In this document: piece by piece, positions 10,301 to 16,906 of the stretch
Layout: the number at the start of each line of letters is the position of its first letter
Position numbering within the stretch: position 1 is the stretch's first letter
NCBI GenBank assembly: GCA_039819065.1
Contig: JBCBSS010000121.1
Location: 1-25,110 of the forward strand
Source: JBCBSS01 sp039819065
GTDB lineage: Bacteria > Bacteroidota > Bacteroidia > Cytophagales > Cyclobacteriaceae
Direction of reading: 5' to 3'
Length of the DNA stretch: 25,110 nt
Translations under genes and position numbers: made by a program
Notes under the pieces: generated by a model
The model's input: the letters and a program-made list of their open reading frames with translations, nothing else
Database searches by the model: none
What the model was told of the DNA's origin: nothing

Positions 10301-10835
10301 CTTTAATCTGACTGACCTTGGCCTTGTTGACTACTATTTCGCTGTCCAGCTCATAGAATACGTTGTTTCCTAGAGCATCTTTCTTGCCTTTAAGCCGGGT
10401 GCCTTGGTTGACCAGAGATTCCTGCAGGTGCTTAGCTAGCTCGAATATGATGAATACCTGGTCTGGTACTGCTGGTTCTTCTTCCAGTTGCAGTACGTCT
10501 TTATAGTAGAAATCGAGGTGTCTTTTGGTAAGGGTGTTAAGGTCGTTCTGGGCTATTTTGAAAAGCTCCAAAAAGGCCAGGAACAGGGCGTAGTGTGGTT
10601 CGGTAACATCGACGTCTTTCTGCTTGAGGAAGAAGTTCACCCAATCTCCGTCTGGGTCATTGCTGAGGTTGTAGTATTGTATTTCCTCAGCGTATTCTAG
10701 TACGAAGGTCTTGAGGTCTTCTATTTTGCGCTCGTCGACAGCCACATAAGAGGGCAACAGGGCTTTGTAGAGCCTTTGCTGCTGGCTGGTGCCGTCCCTG
10801 GCGACTAAGTTCTTATTTTGACAGGATTCGCTCAT
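7347..10835 (-). CDS. Baseplate J-like wedge protein (Pvc11/Afp11-like)
   Basis: 1162 aa. The N-terminal segment LTKRHLDFYYKDVLQL (102-117) and the C-terminal block SIEFYTRISERLRHKSRAV (891-909) followed by WDYERLVLEQFPSTYKVKC are characteristic of eCIS baseplate J-like proteins, which polymerise with the Pvc12 protein into wedges around the spike. Residues about 337-383 are unusual: they read as a ComEA-type helix-hairpin-helix unit (MLEFRNKLPDNAFVSMEQVR then SVKGVGQDKMDDLI). The tail after about 1120 is acidic and Cys-containing (DECPCEDEPDVFRCDEEEED). The start overlaps the gp25 gene's stop as ATGA, indicating translational coupling. Confident on family; the role of the HhH-like segment is unknown. 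Confidence 0.93.
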   Translation of the reverse strand: MSESCQNKNLVARDGTSQQQRLYKALLPSYVAVDERKIEDLKTFVLEYAEEIQYYNLSNDPDGDWVNFFLKQKDVDVTEPHYALFLAFLELFKIAQNDLNTLTKRHLDFYYKDVLQLEEEPAVPDQVFIIFELAKHLQESLVNQGTRLKGKKDALGNNVFYELDSEIVVNKAKVSQIKAVLKDDTSILYASPQANSADGEGAEIETDIQSWETFGDTTRTKAEIGFAIASPVLFMAEGTRTVTIKIKYSGNIGSGFIHSNLEPAFRMLFSGEEKWIEPLTFEDILKSGECDTTIEKRVLDFLNRAKKWQDIAGVEPQEGPIYDDPTKGYGDQIRDYDIGKTTATKMLEFRNKLPDNAFVSMEQVRSVKGVGQDKMDDLIYSFREVAHCTQIDTVKKEITLIRTIGMGQEAIVAYNEEALKEPFKTKWPVMKVLFNPERAPFIYQDLIDLKLEKAEVKVDVSEVRDLIIQNDQSVMDPSKTFLPFGINPVIGSNFYIGSNEIFQKQLDFINIDLEWHGLPAESGTCDIAPRDIPSGTTCFGFNYHYKNYIGDSRDNTSFQVDISLLDARSWEGLGNFNLFKEADNQPLTPPRSITISNAMLAEVERDEEMTQIDQFDVDTQKGFLRLELANSDFGHANFQSSFTQRVLENIENTTNAAEFLPKTPYNPTIKSISVDYVSTAEVDFTLARTENSAPKVEQYFHVLPFGVSERERDESATRPYLAPQFRDEGELYIGLENLNPAQNISLLFRMAEGSGDPTLEIPNVVWSYLSENEWIPFEQFDIISDSTNGLITSGIVKFSVSKKASKNNTALPSDLHWLRATVLQDTGAIPDTIGVIAQAVVAKFQDNNNDPNFLAESLAAETIKKLEVSDSAIDKLSQPYASFGGKIKEQSIEFYTRISERLRHKSRAVTIWDYERLVLEQFPSTYKVKCLNHTRFESSNYSEVAPGHVSVVVISNVSNQNAVDPLRPKTSVNTLAEINTFLSALNTDSVVLHVKNPIYEEIKVDFKVRLRQGFDIGFYGKKLEEDIKQFLSPWAFSGSQDITFGGRIHKSVILNFVEERPYVDYITNFKMYHKYPASTDFSATTFISKEVDEAVASTAASILGSIGQISTYGDHVIHVLEEDDCGNVVDNVIDPPPTIVSADECPCEDEPDVFRCDEEEED

Positions 10836-11263
10836 TGCTCAATGTTGGTTCCTTCATTCAGATAAAATGGGAAGACCAGGTTAGTCCTTGTGTTGGTAGC
10901 GATGATCTTATAGATGATGGTGACTTCTATCAATCCGTTGACCACATCCGGCACCATGTCGATATCTTCTACCTTGACCCTGGGCTCATGGAATTTGATG
11001 CCTTTCTTCAGGCGGTTGATGATGATGGTGGCCGTAGTGACGCTGATGCCTTCGAAGAGCATATCTTCCAGGTTGGCGCCGTAGTCATCACGCAGTACGC
11101 GTTCTCCCAGGCTGGTGGAAAGCAGAATGATCAGGCTTTCTTTGATGTCTTGCTCATCTTCTGATAGTTCTGCTGTATAGCTGCCTTTGGTAAAGGTGAC
11201 CGGAAAAGCCCAGCCTCTTCCCAGGAAGCTATTATCGTTGATATTTAAGTTCTCGTCTGCCAT
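10832..11263 (-). CDS. gp25-like baseplate wedge protein (Pvc9/Afp9-like)
   Basis: 143 aa, typical of the GPW/gp25 family, whose members (phage T4 gp25, T6SS TssE) join the sheath to the baseplate and nucleate sheath assembly. The diagnostic stretch is residues 39-72: DIKESLIILLST, then LGERVLRDDYGANLEDMLFE, containing the conserved GER and the DYG-x-x-L pattern. It lies 15 bp after the PAAR gene and its stop overlaps the baseplate J-like start by four bases (ATGA). In Afp/PVC clusters I recall gp25 preceding PAAR; here the order is reversed. Confidence 0.95.
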   Translation of the reverse strand: MADENLNINDNSFLGRGWAFPVTFTKGSYTAELSEDEQDIKESLIILLSTSLGERVLRDDYGANLEDMLFEGISVTTATIIINRLKKGIKFHEPRVKVEDIDMVPDVVNGLIEVTIIYKIIATNTRTNLVFPFYLNEGTNIEQ

Positions 11264-11278
11264 GGTCTTTCTTTGTTT

Positions 11279-11557
11279 TTATCCGATCATCACGGTCGGT
11301 TCTCCGACGGCTGCCGCAGCGCCGCATATACAAGTGTCTCCTACCCTTAGCGCTGGTAGGCCTCCTATGGTCACGGTAGCACTGCCTGCAGGAAATGGGC
11401 TAGCGGTGGGTACGTGATTAGGAGGTGGAATGACACAGACATGGTTATCAGTAGCCACTGCGGCTGGCATCCCTCCGATCAAAACGGTAGCCACCCCGGG
11501 GCCCACAATGGTTCCTCCGTGGTTGGTTGTGTCGAGTACTCTGGCGGCTGGTGGCAT
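11279..11557 (-). CDS. PAAR-motif spike tip protein (Pvc10/Afp10-like)
   Basis: 92 aa, close to the length of free-standing PAAR proteins. The sequence opens MPPAARVLD and contains repeated short beta elements of the family: GGTIVGPGVATVLIGGMPAA, then ATVTIGGLPALRVGDTCICG, ending EPTVMIG. The His and Cys residues (for example NHVCVI, CICG) fit the metal-binding tip of PAAR cones. The protein would cap the VgrG-like trimer and sharpen the spike. It has no C-terminal effector extension, so it is a structural tip and not a toxin carrier. It follows the VgrG-like gene after an unusually long, repeat-filled gap of about 220 bp. Confidence 0.93.
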   Translation of the reverse strand: MPPAARVLDTTNHGGTIVGPGVATVLIGGMPAAVATDNHVCVIPPPNHVPTASPFPAGSATVTIGGLPALRVGDTCICGAAAAVGEPTVMIG

Positions 11558-11563
11558 ATCTTG

Positions 11564-11619
11564 GTAGTTAGTATTGAGTCTTTAGTTTTTAGTAATTGGT
11601 ATTGAGTCGTTAGTAGTTG
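11564..11619. repeat. Heptad tandem array, eight units, consensus GTNNTTR
   Basis: On the plus strand eight consecutive 7-bp units (56 bp) each begin with GT and mostly end TTA, TTG or TGA. The unit GTATTGA occurs twice (11571-11577 and 11599-11605). Two more degenerate units starting with GT may follow (11620-11633). The phase is kept without any insertion or deletion although the inner bases vary. On the operon transcript the array lies just ahead of the PAAR start codon, so it is part of that gene's 5' leader. Confidence 0.85.
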
Positions 11620-11657
11620 GTTGACAGTAGCATTTCTTTTTAATTCTTGAGCTACTG

Positions 11658-11706
11658 GATTGCTTCGTCGTACCTCCCTGCCTACCGGCAGGCAGGCTCG
11701 CAATGA
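11658..11706. repeat. REP-like palindromic element
   Basis: A nested inverted repeat: outer arms ATTGC (11659-11663) and GCAAT (11700-11704), and an inner GC-rich stem at 11677-11696 (CCTGCCTACC against GGCAGGCAGG, one mismatch). The pattern 'GGATTGCTTCGTCG ... CTCGCAATGAC' resembles intergenic elements common in many bacterial genomes. It is inserted between the two heptad arrays inside the operon. Its GC-rich stem could pause or protect the transcript. Confidence 0.75.
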
Positions 11707-11717
11707 CAGCCCTATCC

Positions 11718-11780
11718 AAAGTCTTTTATCTTTTGTCTTATGTCTTTCGTCTCACTTCTTACGTCTAAAATCTCACATCT
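11718..11780. repeat. Heptad tandem array, nine units, consensus AGAC-N-T-A on minus
   Basis: Read on the minus strand from 11780 to 11718 there are nine consecutive 7-mers (63 bp), each starting AGA and usually AGAC or AGAT; examples are AGACGTA and AGACATA. No indel breaks the phase. The first unit overlaps the last two bases of the VgrG-like TAG stop. The unit sequence is unrelated to the GTNNTTR array on the other side of the REP-like element. Confidence 0.88.
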
Positions 11781-13536
11781 AATTGATAGCTACTGTTCCT
11801 CCCTTGATCACGGCTTGGGCGCTGGTGGAGAGTTCTGCTCCACTACTGCCTTCGGCTTTGAATGCCTGGCTTGCCTTTTGGTTCAGATTAGCACCTTCTA
11901 TATTGATGTCTCCGCTGGCCTTCATGTTGATGTCAGCGGCACTTTCGATGGTGATCCCATCTGAGTTCATGATGATCTTGTTGCCATTCTCGTCCTCAAG
12001 GGTGATGCCTCCGTCATCGTCGCTTAGCACAGCTTTGTTACCGTTCGGCGTTTCAATGGTGACGGCGATCTTATCGTCATCGAAGAGGAGCTTGATCTCG
12101 CCCCTGGTGATTATGCCTTTCTCATTATTCTCTTCGGCTGGCTCTATGGGTGATGGCTTAGCTGAGCTGTGTACCATCCCCAGAATGACCGGATCACGTG
12201 GATCGTTATTCACGAAACCAACGATCACTTCGTCGTCAACTTCTGGCCTGAAGAAGGTGCCACGGCCATCGCCTGCATCGAGGGTAGCTACCCTGGCCCA
12301 AACGCCTTCGTTTTCTACATCGATAATGGGTATGCGCACCTTCACTCGGAATTCTCCATCAGGATCTTCATGGATATTGGTCACCACGCCATATTGAATG
12401 CCATCCATCGGTGCGACCAAACCGCCTGCCGGTTCTTCAATGATATCAGTGTATTTCTTCGGATAAGGACATGGATCCATACCTACGGTAAGGTCTGTAT
12501 ACCAGGGTACTCCTTCAGTGATCTGATGAAGCACGCCGGAAACGAAGGCCTTGCCATTGAAGCGGTCTCCAAATCCACCTAGCTCGATGATATCTCCAGG
12601 CTTGATGTCGCTGAAACCTACGATACGCACACGACCACGTACTTTGGCGAGTCGGCTACGCATGAGCTTGTTGTCTGCCCAGGCTTGCAGCTCAGGTTCG
12701 GTGAGTTTACCGGAATGCTGTAGCGGCCAGGTCTCCAAACCGATCACATCAGCCAGATCTGTAGCGGACAAGTTGCCGGTTTCTTCCAATCCAGGGTCTG
12801 CACCTTCCAGTTCGCTCACTTCCTGTCCTGTGAAGTCCCAAGAGTTACTTTTAGTGGCGGCCAATTGATCCCTGGCATCCATGGTGGCATCGAATTCGAA
12901 GACATTATGCCCATAGAAAAGGTTGAGCAAAGGCTCTGCACTCAGATCGGGGGCTTTGATGCTTATGGCACCATCGTCAATGAATACGAGTTTGCCGTTG
13001 GCTTCGGCTCTTGCCAGTAGGAAATCCCAATCACTGATGAAGTATTGCACCATTTCTTTGTGTTCTACCTCAGTTGCTTCGACATCGGGTTCCACATCGT
13101 AGTCGCCTAAGATGGTTTCCATGATATCGCTATCGAGCGAGTCTTCATCGAAATAGCGGTTCTTACGACCCACGGTCATTTTGACAGCGATGTCTTTCAA
13201 TTCTACCACCAAACGAGATGGCTCGTCGGTCAGCGTTTGTATGCCGTGCTTGACGATGATACCCTTGAAAATGGGATCAACGAGGTTGTTATATCCGGCC
13301 TGAATCTCCAATTCTACTCCGGGTATGAATTGCTCTCCGGCACTTAGCTCAAAGTTTTCATCCGCCACACTACCATCAAAGAATTCTATGGTAGCAGTGG
13401 GTATCTTGTTGACACTCCTTTCTACCGTAATGGTATGTATGGCGATTTCTTGGCTGAGTTCTTCACCATCGGCCAAGACCACAAAGGAGGGTAAGTCCGT
13501 CGTTGCCTGTGTGGGTATGATGCGTTCTTCAGCCAT
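11779..13536 (-). CDS. VgrG-like central spike protein (Pvc8/Afp8-like)
   Basis: 585 aa, a normal size for the eCIS spike. The N-terminal two thirds (about 1-370) correspond to the gp27-like hub portion. The gp5-type OB fold lies at about 372-465 (GGLVAPMDGIQYGVVTNIHE ... RGTFFRPEVDDEVIVGFVNN ... DPVILGMVHS). The C-terminal part (about 495-585) is a gp5-like beta-helix with short repeats (GGITLEDENGNKIIMNSDG, ADINMKASGDINIEGANL) ending GGTVAIN. It would trimerise below the tube and receive the PAAR tip. The start overlaps the LysM gene's end by eight bases. No extra effector domain is seen at the C-terminus. Confidence 0.95.
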   Translation of the reverse strand: MAEERIIPTQATTDLPSFVVLADGEELSQEIAIHTITVERSVNKIPTATIEFFDGSVADENFELSAGEQFIPGVELEIQAGYNNLVDPIFKGIIVKHGIQTLTDEPSRLVVELKDIAVKMTVGRKNRYFDEDSLDSDIMETILGDYDVEPDVEATEVEHKEMVQYFISDWDFLLARAEANGKLVFIDDGAISIKAPDLSAEPLLNLFYGHNVFEFDATMDARDQLAATKSNSWDFTGQEVSELEGADPGLEETGNLSATDLADVIGLETWPLQHSGKLTEPELQAWADNKLMRSRLAKVRGRVRIVGFSDIKPGDIIELGGFGDRFNGKAFVSGVLHQITEGVPWYTDLTVGMDPCPYPKKYTDIIEEPAGGLVAPMDGIQYGVVTNIHEDPDGEFRVKVRIPIIDVENEGVWARVATLDAGDGRGTFFRPEVDDEVIVGFVNNDPRDPVILGMVHSSAKPSPIEPAEENNEKGIITRGEIKLLFDDDKIAVTIETPNGNKAVLSDDDGGITLEDENGNKIIMNSDGITIESAADINMKASGDINIEGANLNQKASQAFKAEGSSGAELSTSAQAVIKGGTVAIN

Positions 13537-14284
13537 TGTTTACCTTTTTATCAATGGGTGGTAACTTGAGCTTCTGCCCTACTCTGAGTTTCCTGAAGTT
13601 GGTCAGGTTATTCACCTTGGCTAATTCCAGGTAGAAGGAGTCATCGCCGTAGATGCGCTTAGCCATCAATGGCAGGGTATCTCCGTCCTTGACTACTCTC
13701 ACATGAGTGAGGTCTGGCGAGTTAAGCGGTGGCGTAACGGCCTTCTCCCTTTCAGAAAGGGATTGGTCAAATGTGGCCTGGATAGTTGCTCTTATCGGTA
13801 AACCCCCTGAATTGAAGAGCTTGTAGTTGACAGTAGCGCTACCTAGTACACCACTGAACTCGAATGGCCCCCAGTTGATCTTGATGTAGTTGGGCTTGTG
13901 TGTTTCGCCCTGTACATTATGGGTAAGATCGAAAAAGGCTTTGATGGCTCCATCGACATGCTCGTCATCGGCTATGAGTTTGGCCGCGCTTACTACACCC
14001 GGCTGGTCTTCTGCCGCTGGCGAAGCGCCGGTGGCGTCAAACATGAACTCAAAACTTACGCTTTCAGCTTCCAGTGTCCTGAATTCCATGACCTTATCAC
14101 CATTGCCTTGTGTATCGGATTTGGTGATCCACTTGGATTTGTACTCCTGACTGTAGGTAGTCGGGTTGTACATCACAGAGTACTGACCTTCGTCTACCGG
14201 TTCGCTGAAGTCAGGGTCTTTGAAAGCACTGATAATGAGCTTTTCGAGCCCTCCTTTCAAGGAGAATATATCTGCAAGACCCAT
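13529..14284 (-). CDS. LysM-containing baseplate hub protein (Pvc7/Afp7-like)
   Basis: 251 aa. The body (about 15-190) is the eCIS tube/hub-like domain (MYNPTTYSQEYKSKW, then NYIKINWGPFEFSGVLGSAT and LPIRATIQATFDQ), and a single LysM domain lies at about 193-242 (VVKDGDTLPLMAKRIYGDDS then NNLTNFRKLRVGQKLKLPP). In related systems the LysM protein sits between spike and wedges, akin to T4 gp53; here LysM is probably a protein-protein clamp, not a murein binder in solution. It lies between the small DUF5908 gene (3-bp gap) and the VgrG gene (8-bp overlap), the usual Pvc6-7-8 order. Confidence 0.93.
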   Translation of the reverse strand: MGLADIFSLKGGLEKLIISAFKDPDFSEPVDEGQYSVMYNPTTYSQEYKSKWITKSDTQGNGDKVMEFRTLEAESVSFEFMFDATGASPAAEDQPGVVSAAKLIADDEHVDGAIKAFFDLTHNVQGETHKPNYIKINWGPFEFSGVLGSATVNYKLFNSGGLPIRATIQATFDQSLSEREKAVTPPLNSPDLTHVRVVKDGDTLPLMAKRIYGDDSFYLELAKVNNLTNFRKLRVGQKLKLPPIDKKVNNG

Positions 14285-14287
14285 AGG

Positions 14288-14440
14288 TTAGCGTTCGTTT
14301 TTGTCTTTGATTGTTTCCATCATTTTTTTGATGCCTCTTTTCAGGGCCAGGTCGTTGACCGGCTTGCCTTTGTCCTGACTGCCACCGCTAGCGGGTGTCA
14401 CTACGGATCGGATGATTAGTTCTTTGATCTCAATTGACAT
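14288..14440 (-). CDS. Small DUF5908-type protein (Pvc6/Afp6-like)
   Basis: 50 aa, beginning MSIEIKELIIRSVV and ending in a basic, helical tail (ALKRGIKKMMETIKDKNER). A longer reading frame opens at 14554, but its extra 38 residues overlap the tube-initiator gene in another frame. The ATG at 14440, two bases after that gene's stop, gives the proper DUF5908 beginning. The 'I-E-I-K-E-L-x-I' start and short length match DUF5908 proteins, which occupy exactly this place between tube and LysM genes in eCIS loci. The molecular role is unclear; it is inferred to be a small baseplate or hub component. Confidence 0.88.
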   Translation of the reverse strand: MSIEIKELIIRSVVTPASGGSQDKGKPVNDLALKRGIKKMMETIKDKNER

Positions 14441-14442
14441 AG

Positions 14443-14919
14443 CTAGAAAGGTAAAAGGTCTGTAGGATCGAGTCTCTTGAAGTATTGGTAGGAGAATTCT
14501 ACCGTCTCTACCACAATCTGACCTTCCTGGGCATTGAAGTCGGCGATATTCCATTTGACTGGGTATGCCTTGATGAAATTCCAGGCCTGGATAGGAAGAT
14601 GCAGGTCGTTTAACAAGATCACGGTAATGTCGAATGGCTTAAAGACGAAGTTTTCAGTTACGTCTTTATACCATTGCATTATCGTTGATCCGATTAAAAG
14701 ACCTCTCTTCAAGGTCAGGTTCTGATAGGTAGCCGGGTTGGGCAACCGATGTGCAAACCTGTTCTCTCCACCTTCACGGTATTCTTCGGTACTGACGTCC
14801 GCATTGATGCCGGATACTTCCTGAAACCCGAGATCTGGTATGCCGGGATAATCCAAAAGTATACGTTCTTCAAAGCGTACGAAGAAGTGAAAGCCTACCG
14901 GTGGTCGAAACAGTGCCAT
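14443..14919 (-). CDS. Tube-initiator-like protein (Pvc5/Afp5-like)
   Basis: 158 aa, phage T4 gp19/Hcp-like tube fold. Family marks are the N-terminal PPVGFHFFVRFE, the EVSGINADVSTEEYREGGEN stretch (38-57), and NLTLKRGLL (67-75). It is longer than the neighbouring tube protein, with an extra loop around DYPGIPDLGFQ. The second, longer tube paralogue next to the baseplate genes is normally the layer that joins hub and tube. The C-terminus ends in FKRLDPTDLLPF. It follows the main tube gene by 5 bp and precedes DUF5908 by 2 bp. Confidence 0.9.
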   Translation of the reverse strand: MALFRPPVGFHFFVRFEERILLDYPGIPDLGFQEVSGINADVSTEEYREGGENRFAHRLPNPATYQNLTLKRGLLIGSTIMQWYKDVTENFVFKPFDITVILLNDLHLPIQAWNFIKAYPVKWNIADFNAQEGQIVVETVEFSYQYFKRLDPTDLLPF

Positions 14920-14924
14920 AGTGC

Positions 14925-15359
14925 TTAAGCGAATTCAACGCTTAGTCCCTCGTGGCATAGCTCTATGCTTTCCACAGCTACTTCATTACCGGTAGAATTG
15001 AGCGACGGCCCTTCTACTTTACAAGGCCATGCTTCCTTGATCTTCCACGTAGTCACCGGCTCGTGGTCTTCATTAAGCAAGCTGATGGTCAGGTCTCTTC
15101 TTTCGATGTCGTTCAGCTTCACCGTATTCAGCCATTGGAAGAACTCGTTGTCGCTGTTGAAAATACCTCTCTTGAGGGTGATGTTAGAATACTGTGGAAT
15201 ACCGGGCATTTTAGTGACTTGATACTCCGGCGCGCTTCCTTCTCTGTAATCTATGCTCTGAAGCTCGACCGTAAGGCCTGAAACTTCCGTAAATCCTATT
15301 CTTGTTCCTCCCCATTCTACTTGGAAATGAAAGGACGAAACGGGATAAAACTGTGCCAT
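14925..15359 (-). CDS. Main inner tube protein (Pvc1/Afp1, gp19-like)
   Basis: 144 aa, the standard size of an eCIS tube subunit that stacks as hexamers to form the rigid lumen. The sequence has YPVSSFHFQVEWGG (5-18), FTEVSGLTVELQSIDYREGS (23-42) and SNITLKRGIF, the family's core strands. The short C-terminus (HEGLSVEFA) lacks the extension of the downstream paralogue. Its position directly after the two sheath genes is typical. A 45-bp AT-rich leader separates it from the short sheath gene, enough for its own translation signals. Confidence 0.93.
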   Translation of the reverse strand: MAQFYPVSSFHFQVEWGGTRIGFTEVSGLTVELQSIDYREGSAPEYQVTKMPGIPQYSNITLKRGIFNSDNEFFQWLNTVKLNDIERRDLTISLLNEDHEPVTTWKIKEAWPCKVEGPSLNSTGNEVAVESIELCHEGLSVEFA

Positions 15360-15404
15360 GATACTATCTTTTTAATGTTGTGTTTTATTACTGAATTGGG
15401 TTGA

Positions 15405-16856
15405 TTATGACTCTTGAAGTTTGTGTGAGAATTTCAGGATGATGAATTCAGCAGGTCGCACTGCTGCCAGCCCTATCTCTATGTTCATTCTACCTTCCAG
15501 AATGTCAAGGGCGGTCATGGTCACTCCCAAGCCCACGTTGACGAAGAAGGCGTCTTCGGCCTTGGCTCCTGCCAGAGCACCGTCCCTCCAAAGTCCTTGA
15601 AGGAAGTTCTCGATCATGGTTTTGACCCTGAGCCAGGTGTTGGCGTCGTTCGGTTCGAACACCACAAATTCGGTTGCTTTCTTGATGGATTCCTCGGCGA
15701 AGATGTAAAGGCGTCTGACCGGTACGTAGCGCCACTCGTTGTCGTTACCAGCCAAAGTACGTGCGCCCCAAACGAGGGTACCCTTACCGGTAAAGGTGCG
15801 AATAGCGTTGATCGACTTGCCGGAGGTAGCGTCAACATTCAGATTGTCCTGATCATCATTGGTGATCTTAATGGTTGGGGCAATTACAGAAGTGATACTG
15901 ACATTAGCGGGCGCTTTCCAAACACCTCGCTGGCTGTCTACGCGAGCATAAATACCGGCTATAGCGCCAGAAGGTGGCAGGGTTACACTCAACTCACTGA
16001 TCTTAGCCAAAAGAGAACGGTGTACGTTCGGGCTGGCGGTACTAATAGCAGTGAGGGTGTTGGTATTGAAGTCACCATTCGGTGGTACGACTGGGTTTGG
16101 CGTACCGGTTCCTATGTAGGTATTGGTGTGGGTGACTGTTTGGGCATCCTCATCTATACCATAAGGTAAAGTGGTCTTCAGGAATGGATAATAAATAGCG
16201 CCATACTTCAGGTCGCTAGTACCTATACCGTTGTCTCTGAAGTCTGTGGCATCGGCAAAAGGATCAGTGGTTTCTTCTTTCAAGTCCATGATCACAAATC
16301 GGTCTTTCAATTTCTCGCATTGGGCCAGCGCTGCCTCGTACACGTCTTTGTAGTTGGCTACAGTCATGTGATCAGGCAAGACGATCAACGTAGGCTCATC
16401 TACTTTTTCTAGTCTTTTCAAACCGCCCAGAAGGCCAGTGGAGTCATCTCCAACCGATACTGCTGCGGCATAGTCGCCTACGGAGACAATGTAGCAAGGG
16501 CCTCCGCCATTGTTGAAAAACATCTGAAGGCTGTAATACATTTTATAGTCGCTGATAGCACCAGTAGCAGCACTAAACTCACGGCTTACCAACGTGGCAG
16601 GTTGCCCGTCAAGTCCATCGTAAGTATCGCTAATGCCGAGTGTAAGTGTCTCAGGGTTAGGGCCACCGAAGTGCTCTTCGTAGTCCAGAATGGAAGTGAT
16701 CCTGGTAGGCACATTGGTGAGCGGATCGCCGTCTTTATTCACGGCCTGCTGTGTATGGCCAATGAATGCCGGTATAGCGGTCTCTACCGCAGCTACCGAT
16801 GCAGGCAGTGTAGATATTTCCTGAATATATACACCGGGAGTCCTAAAATTGCTCAT
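15405..16856 (-). CDS. Contractile sheath protein, short form (Pvc2-4-like)
   Basis: 483 aa. Starts NFRTPGVYIQEISTLPASV, the classic sheath N-terminus, and ends IILKFSHKLQES. The C-terminal half (about 305-483) is the conserved sheath core (GVWKAPANV, ATSGKSINAIR, GARTLAGNDNEWRYVPVRR, FFVNVGLGVTMTALDILEGR). Residues about 235-265 form a short variable loop where the upstream sheath carries a domain of about 100 residues. The two genes are clearly paralogues from tandem duplication, very similar in their last 180 residues and divergent in the outer domain. Having two sheath types suggests that one builds the bulk and the other the baseplate-proximal or cap-proximal layer. Confidence 0.95.
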   Translation of the reverse strand: MSNFRTPGVYIQEISTLPASVAAVETAIPAFIGHTQQAVNKDGDPLTNVPTRITSILDYEEHFGGPNPETLTLGISDTYDGLDGQPATLVSREFSAATGAISDYKMYYSLQMFFNNGGGPCYIVSVGDYAAAVSVGDDSTGLLGGLKRLEKVDEPTLIVLPDHMTVANYKDVYEAALAQCEKLKDRFVIMDLKEETTDPFADATDFRDNGIGTSDLKYGAIYYPFLKTTLPYGIDEDAQTVTHTNTYIGTGTPNPVVPPNGDFNTNTLTAISTASPNVHRSLLAKISELSVTLPPSGAIAGIYARVDSQRGVWKAPANVSITSVIAPTIKITNDDQDNLNVDATSGKSINAIRTFTGKGTLVWGARTLAGNDNEWRYVPVRRLYIFAEESIKKATEFVVFEPNDANTWLRVKTMIENFLQGLWRDGALAGAKAEDAFFVNVGLGVTMTALDILEGRMNIEIGLAAVRPAEFIILKFSHKLQES

Positions 16857-16906
16857 GATTCTGTTTTTAAGTGTTTTGAGTAATACTTGCTAGTTGCCAG
16901 TCCGGG

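Noticed and set aside
11564..11780. CRISPR array
   Set aside because: Units are 7 bp with no spacers; these are tandem heptads.
14441..14554. Longer start at 14554 for the DUF5908 gene
   Set aside because: The added residues overlap the tube-initiator gene out of frame; the ATG at 14440 gives the family-like N-terminus and tight operon spacing.
15597..16169. 190-aa plus-strand frame opposite the short sheath gene
   Set aside because: Antisense shadow; the sheath reading has clear family motifs.
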